Shown here piece by piece: positions 33,800 to 44,242 of a DNA stretch of 64,000 bases (position 1 is the first letter of the stretch; every line of letters starts with the position of its first letter). The position numbers and the translations under genes were made by a program. Origin of the DNA: Dastarcus helophoroides (taxonomy: Eukaryota; Arthropoda; Insecta; Coleoptera; Bothrideridae); NCBI GenBank assembly GCA_028583605.1, contig CM053337.1:28530397-28594396 (forward strand). Direction: 5' to 3'. The notes below the pieces were generated by a model. The model did no database searches. It was not told where the DNA came from and worked only from the letters and a program-made list of their open reading frames with translations.

Positions 33800-35410
33800 G
33801 TTAATGGATCATGGAAAACTCATGCTTCGAAATTTTTAAAAACATAACGGGAACCAAATCGTTGATAATGTACCATGGAAAACCCATGCTTCGAAATGTT
33901 TAAAATATAACAGGAACCAAATCGTTAATAATGTACCATGGAAAACCCATGCTTCGAAATGTGTAAAACATAACGGTAACCAAATCATCGTTAATGTACT
34001 ATGGCAAAGCCATCTTCGAAATGCATAAAACATAACGGTAACCAAATCGTCGTTAATGTACTATGGCAAAGCTTTCTTCGAAATGTTCAAAACATAACGG
34101 TAATCAAATCGTCGTTAATGTACTATGGCAAAACCATCTTCGAAATGCATAAAACATAACGGTAACCAAATCGTCGTTAATGTACTACGGTAAAGCCATC
34201 TTCGAAATGCATAAAACATAACGGTAACCAAATCGTTGTTCATGTACTATGGCAAAGCCATCTTCGAAATGCATAAAACATAACGGTAACCAAATCATCG
34301 TTAATGTACTATGGCAAAGCCATCTTCAAAATGCATAATACATAACGGTAACCAAATCGTCGTTAATGTACTACGGTAAAGCCATCTTCGAAATGCATAA
34401 AACATAACGGTAACCAAATCGTCGTTAATGGACTATGGCAAAGCCATCTTCGAAATGCATAAAACATAACGGTAATCAAATCGTCGTTAATGTACTATGG
34501 CAAAGCCATCTTCGAAATGCATAAAACATAACGGTAACCAAATCGTCGTTAATGTACTATGGCAAAGCCATCTTCGAAATGCATAATACATAACGGTAAC
34601 CAAATCGTCGTTAATGTACTACGGTAAAGCCATCTTCGAAATGCATAAAACATAACGGTAACCAAATCGTTGTTAATGTACTATGGTAAAGCCATCTTCG
34701 AAATGCATAAAACATAACGGTAACCAAATCGTCGTTAATGTACTACGGTAAAGCCATCTTCGAAATGCATAAAACATAACGGTAACCAAATCGTCGTTAA
34801 TGGACTATGGCAAAGCCATCTTCGAAATGCATAAAACATAACGGTAACCAAATCGTCGTTAATGTACTATGGCAAAGCTATCTTCGAAATGTTCAAAACA
34901 TAACGGGAACCAAATCATTGATAATGAACCATGGCAAAGCCATCTTCGAAATGCATAAATCATAACGGTAACCAAATCGTTGTTAATGTACTATGGCAAA
35001 GCCATCTTCGAAATGCATAAAACATAACGGTAACCAAATCGTTGTTAATGTACTATAGCAAAGCCATCTTCGAAATGCATAAAACATAACGGTAACCAAA
35101 TCGTCGTTAATGTACTATGGCAAAGCTATCTTCGAAATGTTCAAAACATAACGGGAACCAAATCATTGATAATGAACCATGGCAAAGCCATCTTCGAAAT
35201 ACATAAATCATAACGGTAACCAAATCGTTGTTAATGTACTATGGCAAAGCCATCTTCGAAATGCATAAAACATAATGGTAACCAAATCGTCGTTAATGTA
35301 CTATGGCAAAGCTTTCTTCGAAATGTTCAAAACATAACGGGAACCAAATCGTCGTTAATGAACTATGGCAAAGCCATCTTCGAAATGTTTAAAACATAAC
35401 GGGAACCTAT
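33800..35410. repeat. 62-bp tandem array, about 26 copies
   Basis: Unit: ACATAACGGTAACCAAATCG, TCGTTAATGTACTATGGC, AAAGCCATCTTCGAAATGCATAA. Period 62 bp across the whole block. Variants appear in mosaic order, including CTACGGTAAAGCCAT, CATAATACATAACGG and GTTCAAAACATAACGGGAACC, which points to unequal exchange or template jumping. Most units keep a short hairpin (ATGGC-AAA-GCCAT, or CATGG-AAAAC-CCATG in early units). Non-coding. It sits upstream of the outer element 3' LTR. Confidence 0.95.
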
Positions 35411-36900
35411 GGCAGTTGGTTAATACATTTTTTTTTGCCATCAGTAGAACAAAAACAGAAATAAATCTAAAATATGCCATTCTTTTCGAAAACTCCAGTA
35501 TGCTCTCAATATCTATTGCCAATGACCATAGTTCATAACTGCATTTTCCAGCCCCCTTTTTTCTTTCAGCCTTCACTATTTTATGCATACAAATGTCTAA
35601 ACGTTTTTATTCGTAAAATCTCAGATACGCAAAACTTACTTTTTTTTTTATTTTGTTAATGTGAACTTCTTTTTTTCTATAGGGCAATACAAAATCACTA
35701 ATTTTCTTAGTTTTTTAACTCTTGTAAAATATTATTATTTATCACTTTTGACTAGTACTTTTTATTACTTAGTGATCTTTTTACATAACCCTCGGCCAAT
35801 CCTTGATTCAAATCGAGCGCATAAAGCTATACGTTAGATTTGACCGTTTGCCCCATGTATATCAGGATACATCCAAAAATTTTCAAACAGGAAAAACTGC
35901 ATTTGTTTGCACTACTATCTATTGCCATAAATTTAGGGATACCAAAACAAAATATTTCCCTCTGAAAACCTACTTTAGCATGTGTGTGCAATTTTGTCAA
36001 GGTGTCGGTATAAAAGAAACAACTATTTGTTACCCTCGTCCATTATCGCATCCAACGATTTATAGGGCATAACCAATGAATACGTTATAGTAAATTTATA
36101 GCAGGAACCAAACTGGAGGTCAAATAAACTAAATTGTACTATGTTTTTAACTTCTGCTCTTCTTCGGTATGAATGCGTTTCAAAATAAGAAATATTACAC
36201 CCAAGATTATACCCAGCCGTGCGGCTGTGTTTGTTTACTTTAAAAACGAGCTTACGAAAGTGTTTCAGACATTAAATGACACATTCGGTCCCTTATCCAT
36301 GAAAGGCGTAAAAAACTACTACCGATTCAATGAAAGGAATCGTGATTCTTTTATCGGATTCAGTGGTAAATTTTACTGGATTGTTACGTTCTGCTTTATT
36401 TCACAAAATATTTTAAAAAACAAAAATTGCATTTGACTAGTACCGATTGTATGAAATGTTACTCTGTTTTAGTAAATTAATTTCTTCTTTACTGCTATGT
36501 GGATATTTCGTAACGGGCGAGGCAACGCCACAAAACATAGCGATACTCCCTGCAGTCGTCAAATCGACCAAGAGACAAATCTCATATAGTTCGTTGACCT
36601 AACACCCTGAATGGTTTGTTTGGGTATCAAATTTAAGTAGGCAATCGGTGACAGAATTAGAATTGAGCTTAGCGACACTTTCTTCATCTTTACTTTCCTT
36701 TATTTTGCAAACAATTAATTCGGTCAAATCATGCGTACTTTACGTACTCCATCCAGTACGTAAACTTTTCAACAGAGCTGATTAATTGCTTACCTATGCG
36801 GTAGATAACAGAGTAAAATTTAAAAAAATACAAATAAAACTTCATCAAGGAAGTAACAAAGCTTTAAAGAAATCATTTCTAAGTACTGCCCAATTTCTTA
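35411..36900. other. Interior of outer element, no recognised domain
   Basis: Moderate-complexity DNA without Gag, protease, RT or integrase motifs on either strand. A minus-strand frame without ATG around 36605-36745 runs about 48 codons but is not recognisable. Plus-strand ORFs at 35803-36072 and 36173-36436 run against the element and match nothing I know. Confidence 0.5.
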
Positions 36901-36904
36901 AGTA

Positions 36905-37262
36905 TGTAGGATTTAGTTCTCGAAAGTAATAAATCACTCGAATTATACTAAATCAAACGTATATTAATTAAATCGAAAAAAAGAATAAATTTATAGACGA
37001 ATAACATAAATGAACTAAATTCTAACAAAGTTCCTATTGGAATGCCTCTTTTAACACATCGCCCGTTTTAGGGTCCTCTTAAAAACTTATCACTCTCAGG
37101 CCACACTCTTAACATAATTTTTAACGTCCTGTCGCAATTATAAGTCTCATAAATTAGGTGTCGTATGGGTTGTTCCAGTAACCGATAACCGAATATGCCG
37201 CCACGAAGACGCCCAGATGTTTTCCTATCCTTCTGACTGTTTCGGCTGAAGGGTCGATTACA
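36905..37262 (-). repeat. LTR1, 3' LTR of copy A (358 bp)
   Basis: TGTAGGATTTAG...GGGTCGATTACA. One difference from LTR4 (a T/C), three from LTR2 (two substitutions and a 1-base indel). Confidence 0.95.
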
Positions 37263-37300
37263 GATTCGGCCACGCACCTGTGCTGATTGTCCTCAATCGG
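37263..37300 (-). other. tRNA-Leu-like motif and hairpin next to 3' LTR (copy A)
   Basis: Sense strand: hairpin CCGATTG-AGGA-CAATCAG (37283-37300, 7 bp with one wobble), then GGTGCGTGGCCGAATC up to the LTR. GCGTGGCCGA matches leucine tRNA (GGTAGCGTGGCCGAGC as I recall it). The same arrangement follows LTR3 at 43133-43170 in copy B. Confidence 0.55.
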
Positions 37301-37439
37301 CCCTGTAATTACACACATGTTCTAATTAATAAAGGAGTACACATTATTTTATTTTGAAAAATGCATGCTTCGAGCACTAGACCTTTCGGTTCAAGCTGTA
37401 CATGCTTACTGTAAAAGTCAAATCTCTAATTTCTTTTCA

Positions 37440-38022
37440 TGTGCTTCGAGGATGTAATATTCGCCACCTGTAGGCAATATTTTCGATCCTGTGCACGATT
37501 TCATTTCATGTGCCTCGAGGATGTAGTATTCGCCACCTGTAGGCAATACTTTCGATCCTGTACACCCATCGATTCCGTTTCATGTGCTTCGAGGATGTAG
37601 TATTCGCCAACTATAGGCAATACCTTCGATCCTGTACACCAATCGATTTCATTTTATGTGCTTCGAGGATGTAGTATTCGCCAACTATAGGCAATACCTT
37701 CGATCCTGTACACCAATCGATTTCGTTTTATGTGCTTCGAGGATGTAGTATTCGCCAACTATAGGCAATACCTTCGATCCTGTACACCAATCGATTTCGT
37801 TTTATGTGCTTCGAGGATGTAGTATTCGCCAACTATAGGCAATACCTTCGATCCTGTACACCAATCGATTTCGTTTTATGTGCTTCGAGGATGTAGTATT
37901 CGCCAACTATAGGCAATACCTTCGATCCTGTACACCAATCGATTTCGTTTTATGTGCTTCGAGGATGTAGTATTCGCCAACTATAGGCAATACCTTCGAT
38001 CCTGTACACCAATCGATTTCGA
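37440..38022. repeat. 74-bp tandem array of copy A, 8 units
   Basis: Unit: TGTGCTTCGAGGATGTAGTA, TTCGCCAACTATAGGCAATA, CCTTCGATCCTGTACACCAA, TCGATTTCGTTTTA. Starts at 37440, about 37510, 37583, 37657, 37731, 37805, 37879 and 37953. Each unit can fold: AGGAT with ATCCT, and GTATT-C-GCC with GGCAATAC. The outer two units (LTR side) are the most diverged. Located between the Gag-Pol stop and the 3' LTR. Confidence 0.95.
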
Positions 38023-38232
38023 AACAATTCGATCATAACATGCTTCGGGTGCATAATACATGTTTCGAGCTATTTTGCTGTTCATGTATTATCCTCACCG
38101 TACATGTACACAATTTTGTACTGGACTAAACTATGAATTTGGGGTCTTTCGAACGTGTTACATGCTTCGAGCTACTATGCTGCACATGTATAGTTTTCAC
38201 CGTACATGTATTCGACGCTGTACCCATTAAAC
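38023..38232 (-). other. 3' UTR segment of copy A with recurring CATGCTTCG words
   Basis: ACATGCTTCG, ATGTTTCGAG and ACATGCTTCGAGCTA recur between the array and the Gag-Pol stop, along with repeated ACCGTACATGTA blocks. Related words (CATGCTTCGA) also occur in the outer element array. Confidence 0.6.
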
Positions 38233-41200
38233 TTACATATTTTCTTTCATAGTTATCCATGGTTTAATATTATCAACTGCCACCACTGTACGACGTCGTG
38301 TTTTACCCCTTAAGTCCTCAACTTCATATCGGTCATTTGGTAAAACGGCAACAATTTTATAGGGACCTTTAAACTTAGGACTAAGCTTTTTACTTTCCCC
38401 AGTTGCAGGCGTACTAGTGACTCTAACTAACACCAGTGTCCCAACTGCGAATCTTGGGGCCTTAATCCGTTTCAAATCAAACCTAATTTTTTGCCTGTTT
38501 TGTTCTACATCTACTCTATTTTTAGCGTTTTTCCTAACTTCAGATAAGTCAAGTCGCTCTACATCATTCTGAATATCGCCAAGTATAACACCTTCAGATA
38601 CAGAACGATGTTTGGAACCAAATAATATTTCGGATGGTGTCGTGCCTATGCTCCGATTAATTGTGGAATTTAGTCCCCTTTGGACCGTTTTAACATGTTC
38701 ATCCCAAGAGTCGTCTTCCATACCTCCATTTAAGGCAGCTAATGAACTTAATATAGTACGGTTGTAGCGTTCGCATTGACCATTGGCACGTGGGGTGGCA
38801 ACCGCGTTCAAAACGTGTTTAATACCATGAGTGTGACAAAAATTTTTAAATGTCTTGGATGTAAATGAACTTCCTCTATCAGTTATGATTCGCACTGGTA
38901 CCCCAAAAAGATCAATTAAATGATTTACTGCTTTAATAACATACCGAGTTTTCGTGTTCTTGACTGCTTCTACTATAGAAAATTTCGTGAATCCATCAAC
39001 GATGACCAATATTTGTGTATTTCCCTTCTTACTTCTCACAAATGGCCCGACATGATCCATATGTAGAGTGTGAAAAGGAATAGGAATCTTATCAATGGGA
39101 TGAAGTTCGCCTAACTTTTTACCAGCTGGAGATTTATAGTATAAACAACTTAAGCACGCATTAACATATCGCTTAACATATCGTTTCATTCCCGAAAAAT
39201 AATAATTTTCTTTAATTTTTGCCAAAGTTTTGTCCACTCCGAAATGACCAATATCGTCATGGCAGAGTTTACAAATTTGCCAACGATTAGCTTTTGGAAC
39301 CAACCACTTTTTTGTACCGTCACCTAATCTTCGAAATACTTTTCCATTTTTAACTTCGTACAACTGAAAATAGTGTTTATTTGTTGGATTATTGTCCCTA
39401 TTTAATAAGATATTTCTTATTTCGCGTATTTGGTCATCTTGTAACTGAGCGGCCAATAGCCATTCGTCCTCTGTAATATTCGTAACGCTTAACGTTACTT
39501 TAGGTGGATTTCGACTAAGACAATCGACGTGATTCATTTTTAGGCCTGGACGGTACTTAACATCAAAATTGTAATCTTGAAGTTCAAACCACCATCTAGC
39601 AACTCGAGGTATGAGGTCTTTCTTTTCAACTGTACTCCTAATTGCAATACAATCTGTTACAAGAGTAAAGTGTATACCTACTAAATAAACACGAAAATTT
39701 CGAAAAGAATCTCGGACGGCTAAAGTTTCGAGTTGATAAGAATGATAATTTCTTTCTACAGGAGTTGTTTGTCGACTAAAGTACGAGACTACATGCTTAT
39801 TTTTCGTTTCCTGATCAATTTGAAATAAAATTCCTGCTATACCAATTTTACTCGCATCAGTATGGACTTCAGTTGTCCATTCTGGATTGAAAACTGTTAA
39901 TACTGGTCTAGTCATTAACATTGCCTTTAATTTACTGACGGCTTCAATTTGTTCCTTCTCAAATTTCCAAGGTACATCCTTTCTTAGCAAACGCGTTAAC
40001 GGTTCCGCGATATAAGCGAAATTTTGAATAAACCGTCTAAAATACCCAGCCAAACCAAGAAACTGACGTAATTGTTTAATATTTTCGGGATTACACATAT
40101 TTTTAATTGCCAGAATTTTTTGTAATCCAGGTCTAACGCCATCTCCCGAAATTTCTCTACCTAGATACTCTACTTTAGATAAGAAAAATTTGCATTTTGA
40201 TAACTTAAGTGTCAAATTATGCTCCCTTAATCGTTCTAAGACCATCTGCAATCTATTTAAACCCTCTTCAAAACTTTTAGCTGGTATTATAATATCATCA
40301 ATATAAACCTGAGCTATTGTATTTATATAATCTCCTAAAACTAAATTCATAAGGCGCTGAAAATTGCTTGGTGCATTTGCAAGTCCAAATGGTGTCCTTA
40401 AAAATTCATAATGGCCGTCTGGAGTGATAAAAGCTGTTTTTGCAATTGACGATTCTTCCATCGGAATTTGATAAAAACCTTGTGATAAGTCCAAAGTTAT
40501 AAAGTACTTATTTCCTCCTCCTAATCTATCAATTTGATCTTCAATTAATGGCAGAGGAAATTTATCCTTTTTCGTAATTTTGTTTAGAGCTCTAAAATCT
40601 ACACACATACGCTTCCCCCCATCTTTCTTTGGCACTAATAAAATCGGACTTGCATATGGCGAAGTAGATGGTCTTATTACCCCATTTTGTAACAAATCGG
40701 AAATAATCAATTTTATTTCTTGTCGTTCTGATAACGACAAGCGATATGGACAATATATTATAGGCTTTTCAGTGGTACATTCAATAACCATTTTAACAGT
40801 ATCTGTTTTACCTAACTCACTTGTTTTAAAACAAAAGCGATCTTTATAGGAAATCAATAATTGTTGGAGCTTATTTTTTTCCAACACCGTAAGATCACCG
40901 CATTCAAAATCACGCATTGTCTGAGTAACATCTGAATCCGCGATATTTACCACATTAATCAAGTACTTCTGTTTAATTTCTGTAGTCAATTCTTGATCAT
41001 CGGGCAACTTTGTAATTACAAGATGGTTCGAATTTTTAATTACCAATACTGATGGATGATCGATGAAATTTTGTCCAATTAATAGATCAAAGATCAATTC
41101 AGAATCGTCTAATATTATAATCTCTGTCTGAAGACAAACACCTTCAATATTAATAACATCTGAACATTTTCGAATAGCCGATACTTGAGATCCATTAAAA

Positions 41201-42381
41201 CCGCGTAATTTTATTGCTTGTTCAAGATTATATATTTCCAGACCCAATTTTTTTGCAACAGAAAGTTTCATCAATGTCAACTCACTTCCCATGTCAATGG
41301 TACAGTTAATAACCTGATTTTTAATTTTAGCTTTCTTCGAATATTTGTTTTTTGATTTTTGACCTGCAAATTTAACATCCTTAAATTTATTATTGTCCCT
41401 TGCTTTTATTCTACAATTTTCTGCTACATGACCAGTTCGATGACAAAAAGTACACTGTTTAATGCGAAAATTTGAACACTGAGCACGTTTATGTCCCAGT
41501 TCGTTGCATCCAAAACATTTTACCTGATTAGAATTCCTTTTTTCTTTATTATCTTTTTTTGAAAAATACCCTTTGTTACTTGGCTGCCTGTTTAAATTAC
41601 TAGAACAGGGAAAATTTGTGACATATTCAGCCAATTGGACAAAAGTACTGCAACGCGCTGCTCTTATGTTCGCTTTAATCGAAACGTCCCCTATCCCTTC
41701 AATAACGCAATCAACAATTTGTTCTTGGGATAAATTTAATCTTAATTTATTCAACATAGCCAGCTTACGGAAACAATAATCGTTTAGGTCTTGACCTACC
41801 GAAACATGATAGGTTGCGGCTTCGTAAAACAATTTACCGAACGCATTTTTATTTGGGAACATGCCGCGCAACATTGTTTCCCATTGAGCCCATGTAAATT
41901 GCATAGTTTTTAAACCCTCGTACCATATTCGAGCTGTGCCTTTTAATTTTCCCAATGCAATATAAATTTTTGTAACCTCATCCCAATGATAAATCACGGC
42001 ACATTCATTCACCCTACACAGCCAGTCATCGATATTTTGAGTCAAATTTGAAGGGTCAAATTCCGGGATCAAACGATCATCTTTGAAAGCTGTCCATTGC
42101 ATGTGTCTATTTTCGGGAGCAGTAATATTGGATTGCGTACTTACAATTTGACTCCTGAGAGCAGTAATTTCTGCTCTTGCTTCACCTAATAACACGCTCA
42201 ACTCGGTTTCCGTAGTAGATGGGGTACCAGGTTCACTTTCGACAATTGAATCGGACCGCCCTTGTCCTGCAGAAGTGCGAGCCACCTGAGTTGGAGGTTC
42301 CTCACCATCGTCTCCACTAGCAACCTTTGGCTTTCCACTTCGTTTCAATTGTCTTTTCATTTTGATTGCCACCCGTACCAC
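38233..42381 (-). CDS. Gag-Pol polyprotein, Ty3/Gypsy copy A (intact)
   Basis: A single 1,382-residue frame. In order: basic N-terminus, Gag capsid-like region (about 95-255), two CCHC knuckles (C289-C292-H297-C302 and C310-C313-H318-C323), a retropepsin-like region with DMG at 363-365 instead of the usual DTG/DSG, reverse transcriptase with YIDD at 693-696, RNase H (D842, E885, D910), and integrase with HHCC (H1041, H1046, C1076, C1079) and DDE (D1109, D1168, E1204). No envelope frame follows. The ATG at 42381 is 60 bp inside the 5' LTR (LTR2). A second Met at residue 8 is also possible. Element type resembles mdg3/micropia-like Gypsy lineages from its tRNA-Leu-type primer site; that lineage call is tentative. 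Confidence 0.97.
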   Translation of the reverse strand: MVRVAIKMKRQLKRSGKPKVASGDDGEEPPTQVARTSAGQGRSDSIVESEPGTPSTTETELSVLLGEARAEITALRSQIVSTQSNITAPENRHMQWTAFKDDRLIPEFDPSNLTQNIDDWLCRVNECAVIYHWDEVTKIYIALGKLKGTARIWYEGLKTMQFTWAQWETMLRGMFPNKNAFGKLFYEAATYHVSVGQDLNDYCFRKLAMLNKLRLNLSQEQIVDCVIEGIGDVSIKANIRAARCSTFVQLAEYVTNFPCSSNLNRQPSNKGYFSKKDNKEKRNSNQVKCFGCNELGHKRAQCSNFRIKQCTFCHRTGHVAENCRIKARDNNKFKDVKFAGQKSKNKYSKKAKIKNQVINCTIDMGSELTLMKLSVAKKLGLEIYNLEQAIKLRGFNGSQVSAIRKCSDVINIEGVCLQTEIIILDDSELIFDLLIGQNFIDHPSVLVIKNSNHLVITKLPDDQELTTEIKQKYLINVVNIADSDVTQTMRDFECGDLTVLEKNKLQQLLISYKDRFCFKTSELGKTDTVKMVIECTTEKPIIYCPYRLSLSERQEIKLIISDLLQNGVIRPSTSPYASPILLVPKKDGGKRMCVDFRALNKITKKDKFPLPLIEDQIDRLGGGNKYFITLDLSQGFYQIPMEESSIAKTAFITPDGHYEFLRTPFGLANAPSNFQRLMNLVLGDYINTIAQVYIDDIIIPAKSFEEGLNRLQMVLERLREHNLTLKLSKCKFFLSKVEYLGREISGDGVRPGLQKILAIKNMCNPENIKQLRQFLGLAGYFRRFIQNFAYIAEPLTRLLRKDVPWKFEKEQIEAVSKLKAMLMTRPVLTVFNPEWTTEVHTDASKIGIAGILFQIDQETKNKHVVSYFSRQTTPVERNYHSYQLETLAVRDSFRNFRVYLVGIHFTLVTDCIAIRSTVEKKDLIPRVARWWFELQDYNFDVKYRPGLKMNHVDCLSRNPPKVTLSVTNITEDEWLLAAQLQDDQIREIRNILLNRDNNPTNKHYFQLYEVKNGKVFRRLGDGTKKWLVPKANRWQICKLCHDDIGHFGVDKTLAKIKENYYFSGMKRYVKRYVNACLSCLYYKSPAGKKLGELHPIDKIPIPFHTLHMDHVGPFVRSKKGNTQILVIVDGFTKFSIVEAVKNTKTRYVIKAVNHLIDLFGVPVRIITDRGSSFTSKTFKNFCHTHGIKHVLNAVATPRANGQCERYNRTILSSLAALNGGMEDDSWDEHVKTVQRGLNSTINRSIGTTPSEILFGSKHRSVSEGVILGDIQNDVERLDLSEVRKNAKNRVDVEQNRQKIRFDLKRIKAPRFAVGTLVLVRVTSTPATGESKKLSPKFKGPYKIVAVLPNDRYEVEDLRGKTRRRTVVAVDNIKPWITMKENM

Positions 42382-42426
42382 TCACAAACAATTCAAAGTA
42401 TTCACTTATAACTACACTTGGTGGTA

Positions 42427-42439
42427 TCCCACCGCTGCT
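42427..42439 (-). other. Primer-binding site of copy A, tRNA-Leu type
   Basis: Sense strand GCAGCGGTGGGAT, complementary to the acceptor and T-arm of a leucine tRNA ending ...ATCCCACCGCTGCC-A-CCA (recalled). It starts 2 nt from the LTR, and the complement of the terminal CCA is missing. Identical site in copy B at 48443-48455. Confidence 0.6.
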
Positions 42440-42441
42440 AT

Positions 42442-42798
42442 GTAGGATTTAGTTCTCGAAAGTAATAAATCACTCGAATTATACTAAATCAAACGTATAT
42501 TAATTAAATCGAAAAAAAGAATAAATTTATAGACGAATAACATAAATGAACTAAATTCTAACAAAGTTCCTATTGGAATGCCTCTTTTAACACATCGCCC
42601 GTTTTAGGGTCCTCTTAAAAACTTATCACTCTCAGGCCACACTCTTAACATAATTTTTAACGTCCTTTCGCAATTATAAGTCTCATAAATTAGGTGTCGT
42701 ATGGGTTGTTCCAGTAACCGATAACCGAATATGTCGCCACGAAGACGCCCAGATGTTTTCCTATCCTTCTGACTGTTTCGGCTGAAGGGTCGATTACA
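42442..42798 (-). repeat. LTR2, 5' LTR of copy A (357 bp)
   Basis: Full termini TGTAGG and GATTACA. Private changes: a 1-base deletion (CGAATATAC) and two substitutions (CCTTTCGC, ATGTCGCC). Directly joined to LTR3. Confidence 0.95.
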
Positions 42799-43132
42799 TA
42801 AATCACTCGAATTATACTAAATCAAACGTATATTAATTAAATCGAAAAAAAAAATAAATTTATAGACGAATAACATAAATGAACTAAATTCTAACAAAGT
42901 TCCTATTGGAATGCCTCTTTTTAACACATCGCCCGTTTTAGGGTCCTCCTAAAAACTTATCACTCTCAGGCCACACTCTTAACATAATTTTTAACGTCCT
43001 GTCGCAATTATAAGTCTCATAAATTAGGTGTCGTATGGGTTGTTCCAGTAACCGATAACCGAATATGCCGCCACGAAGACGCCCAGATGTTTTCCTATCC
43101 TTCTAACTGTTTCGGCTGAAGTGTCGATTACA
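42799..43132 (-). repeat. LTR3, 3' LTR of copy B, lacking 25 bp (334 bp)
   Basis: Starts at TAAATCACTCG, so the first 25 bp of the plus-strand LTR (the sense-strand 3' terminus) are missing. Carries about five private changes. The junction with LTR2 shares one base of microhomology. Confidence 0.9.
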
Positions 43133-43309
43133 GATTCGGCCACGCACCTGTGCTGATTGTCCTCAATCGGCCCTGTAATTACACACATGTTCTAATTAAT
43201 AAAGGAGTACACATTATTTTATTTTGAAAAATGCATGCTTCGAGCACTAGACCTTTCGGTTCAAGCTGTACATGCTTACTGTAAAAGTCAAATCTCTAAT
43301 TTCTTTTCA

Positions 43310-44038
43310 TGTGCTTCGAGGATGTAATATTCGCCACCTGTAGGCAATATTTTCGATCCTGTGCACGATTTCATTTCATGTGCCTCGAGGATGTAGTATT
43401 CGCCACCTGTAGGCAATACTTTCGATCCTGTACACCCATCGATTCCGTTTCATGTGCTTCGAGGATGTAGTATTCGCCAACTATAGGCAATACCTTCGAT
43501 CCTGTACACCAATCGATTTCATTTTATGTGCTTCGAGGATGTAGTATTCGCCAACTATAGGCAATACCTTCGATCCTGTACACCAATCGATTTCGTTTTA
43601 TGTGCTTCGAGGATGTAGTATTCGCCAACTCTAGGCAATACCTTCGATCCTGTACACAAATCGATTTCGTTTTATGTGCTTCGAGGATGTAGTATTCGCC
43701 AACTATAGGCAATACCTTCGATCCTGTACACCAATCGATTTCGTTTTATGTGCTTCGAGGATGTAGTATTCGCCAACTATAGGCAATACCTTCGATCCTG
43801 TACACCAATCGATTTCGTTTTATGTGCTTCGAGGATGTAGTATTCGCCAACTATAGGCAATACCTTCGATCCTGTACACCAATCGATTTCGTTTTATGTG
43901 CTTCGAGGATGTAGTATTCGCCAACTATCGGCAATACCTTCGATCCTGTACACCAATCGATTTCGTTTTATGTGCTTCGAGGATGTAGTATTCGCCAACT
44001 ATCGGCAATACCTTCGATCCTGTACACCAATCGATTTC
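43310..44038. repeat. 74-bp tandem array of copy B, 10 units
   Basis: Same unit as the copy A array but with ten copies (starts at 43310, 43379, 43453, 43527, 43601, 43675, 43749, 43823, 43897, 43971). The extra units are near the Gag-Pol side, and the last two carry ACTATCGGCAATAC. Copy number differs by two between otherwise nearly identical elements. Confidence 0.95.
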
Positions 44039-44242
44039 GAACAATTCGATCATAACATGCTTCGGGTGCATAATACATGTTTCGAGCTATTTTGCTGTTC
44101 ATGTATTATCCTCACCGTACATGTACACAATTTTGTACTGACTAAACTATGAATTTGGGGTCTTTCGAACGTGTTACATGCTTCGAGCTACTATGCTGCA
44201 CATGTATAGTTTTCACCGTACATGTATTCGACGCTGTACCCA

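Noticed and set aside
35803..36436. Plus-strand ORFs (89 and 87 codons) as genes of the outer element
   Set aside because: They run opposite to the element's sense strand, lack recognisable domains and are within chance length.
37440..38022. CRISPR-like appearance of the 74-bp arrays
   Set aside because: Units are contiguous tandem repeats without unique spacers, there are no cas genes, and the context is an LTR element in eukaryotic DNA.
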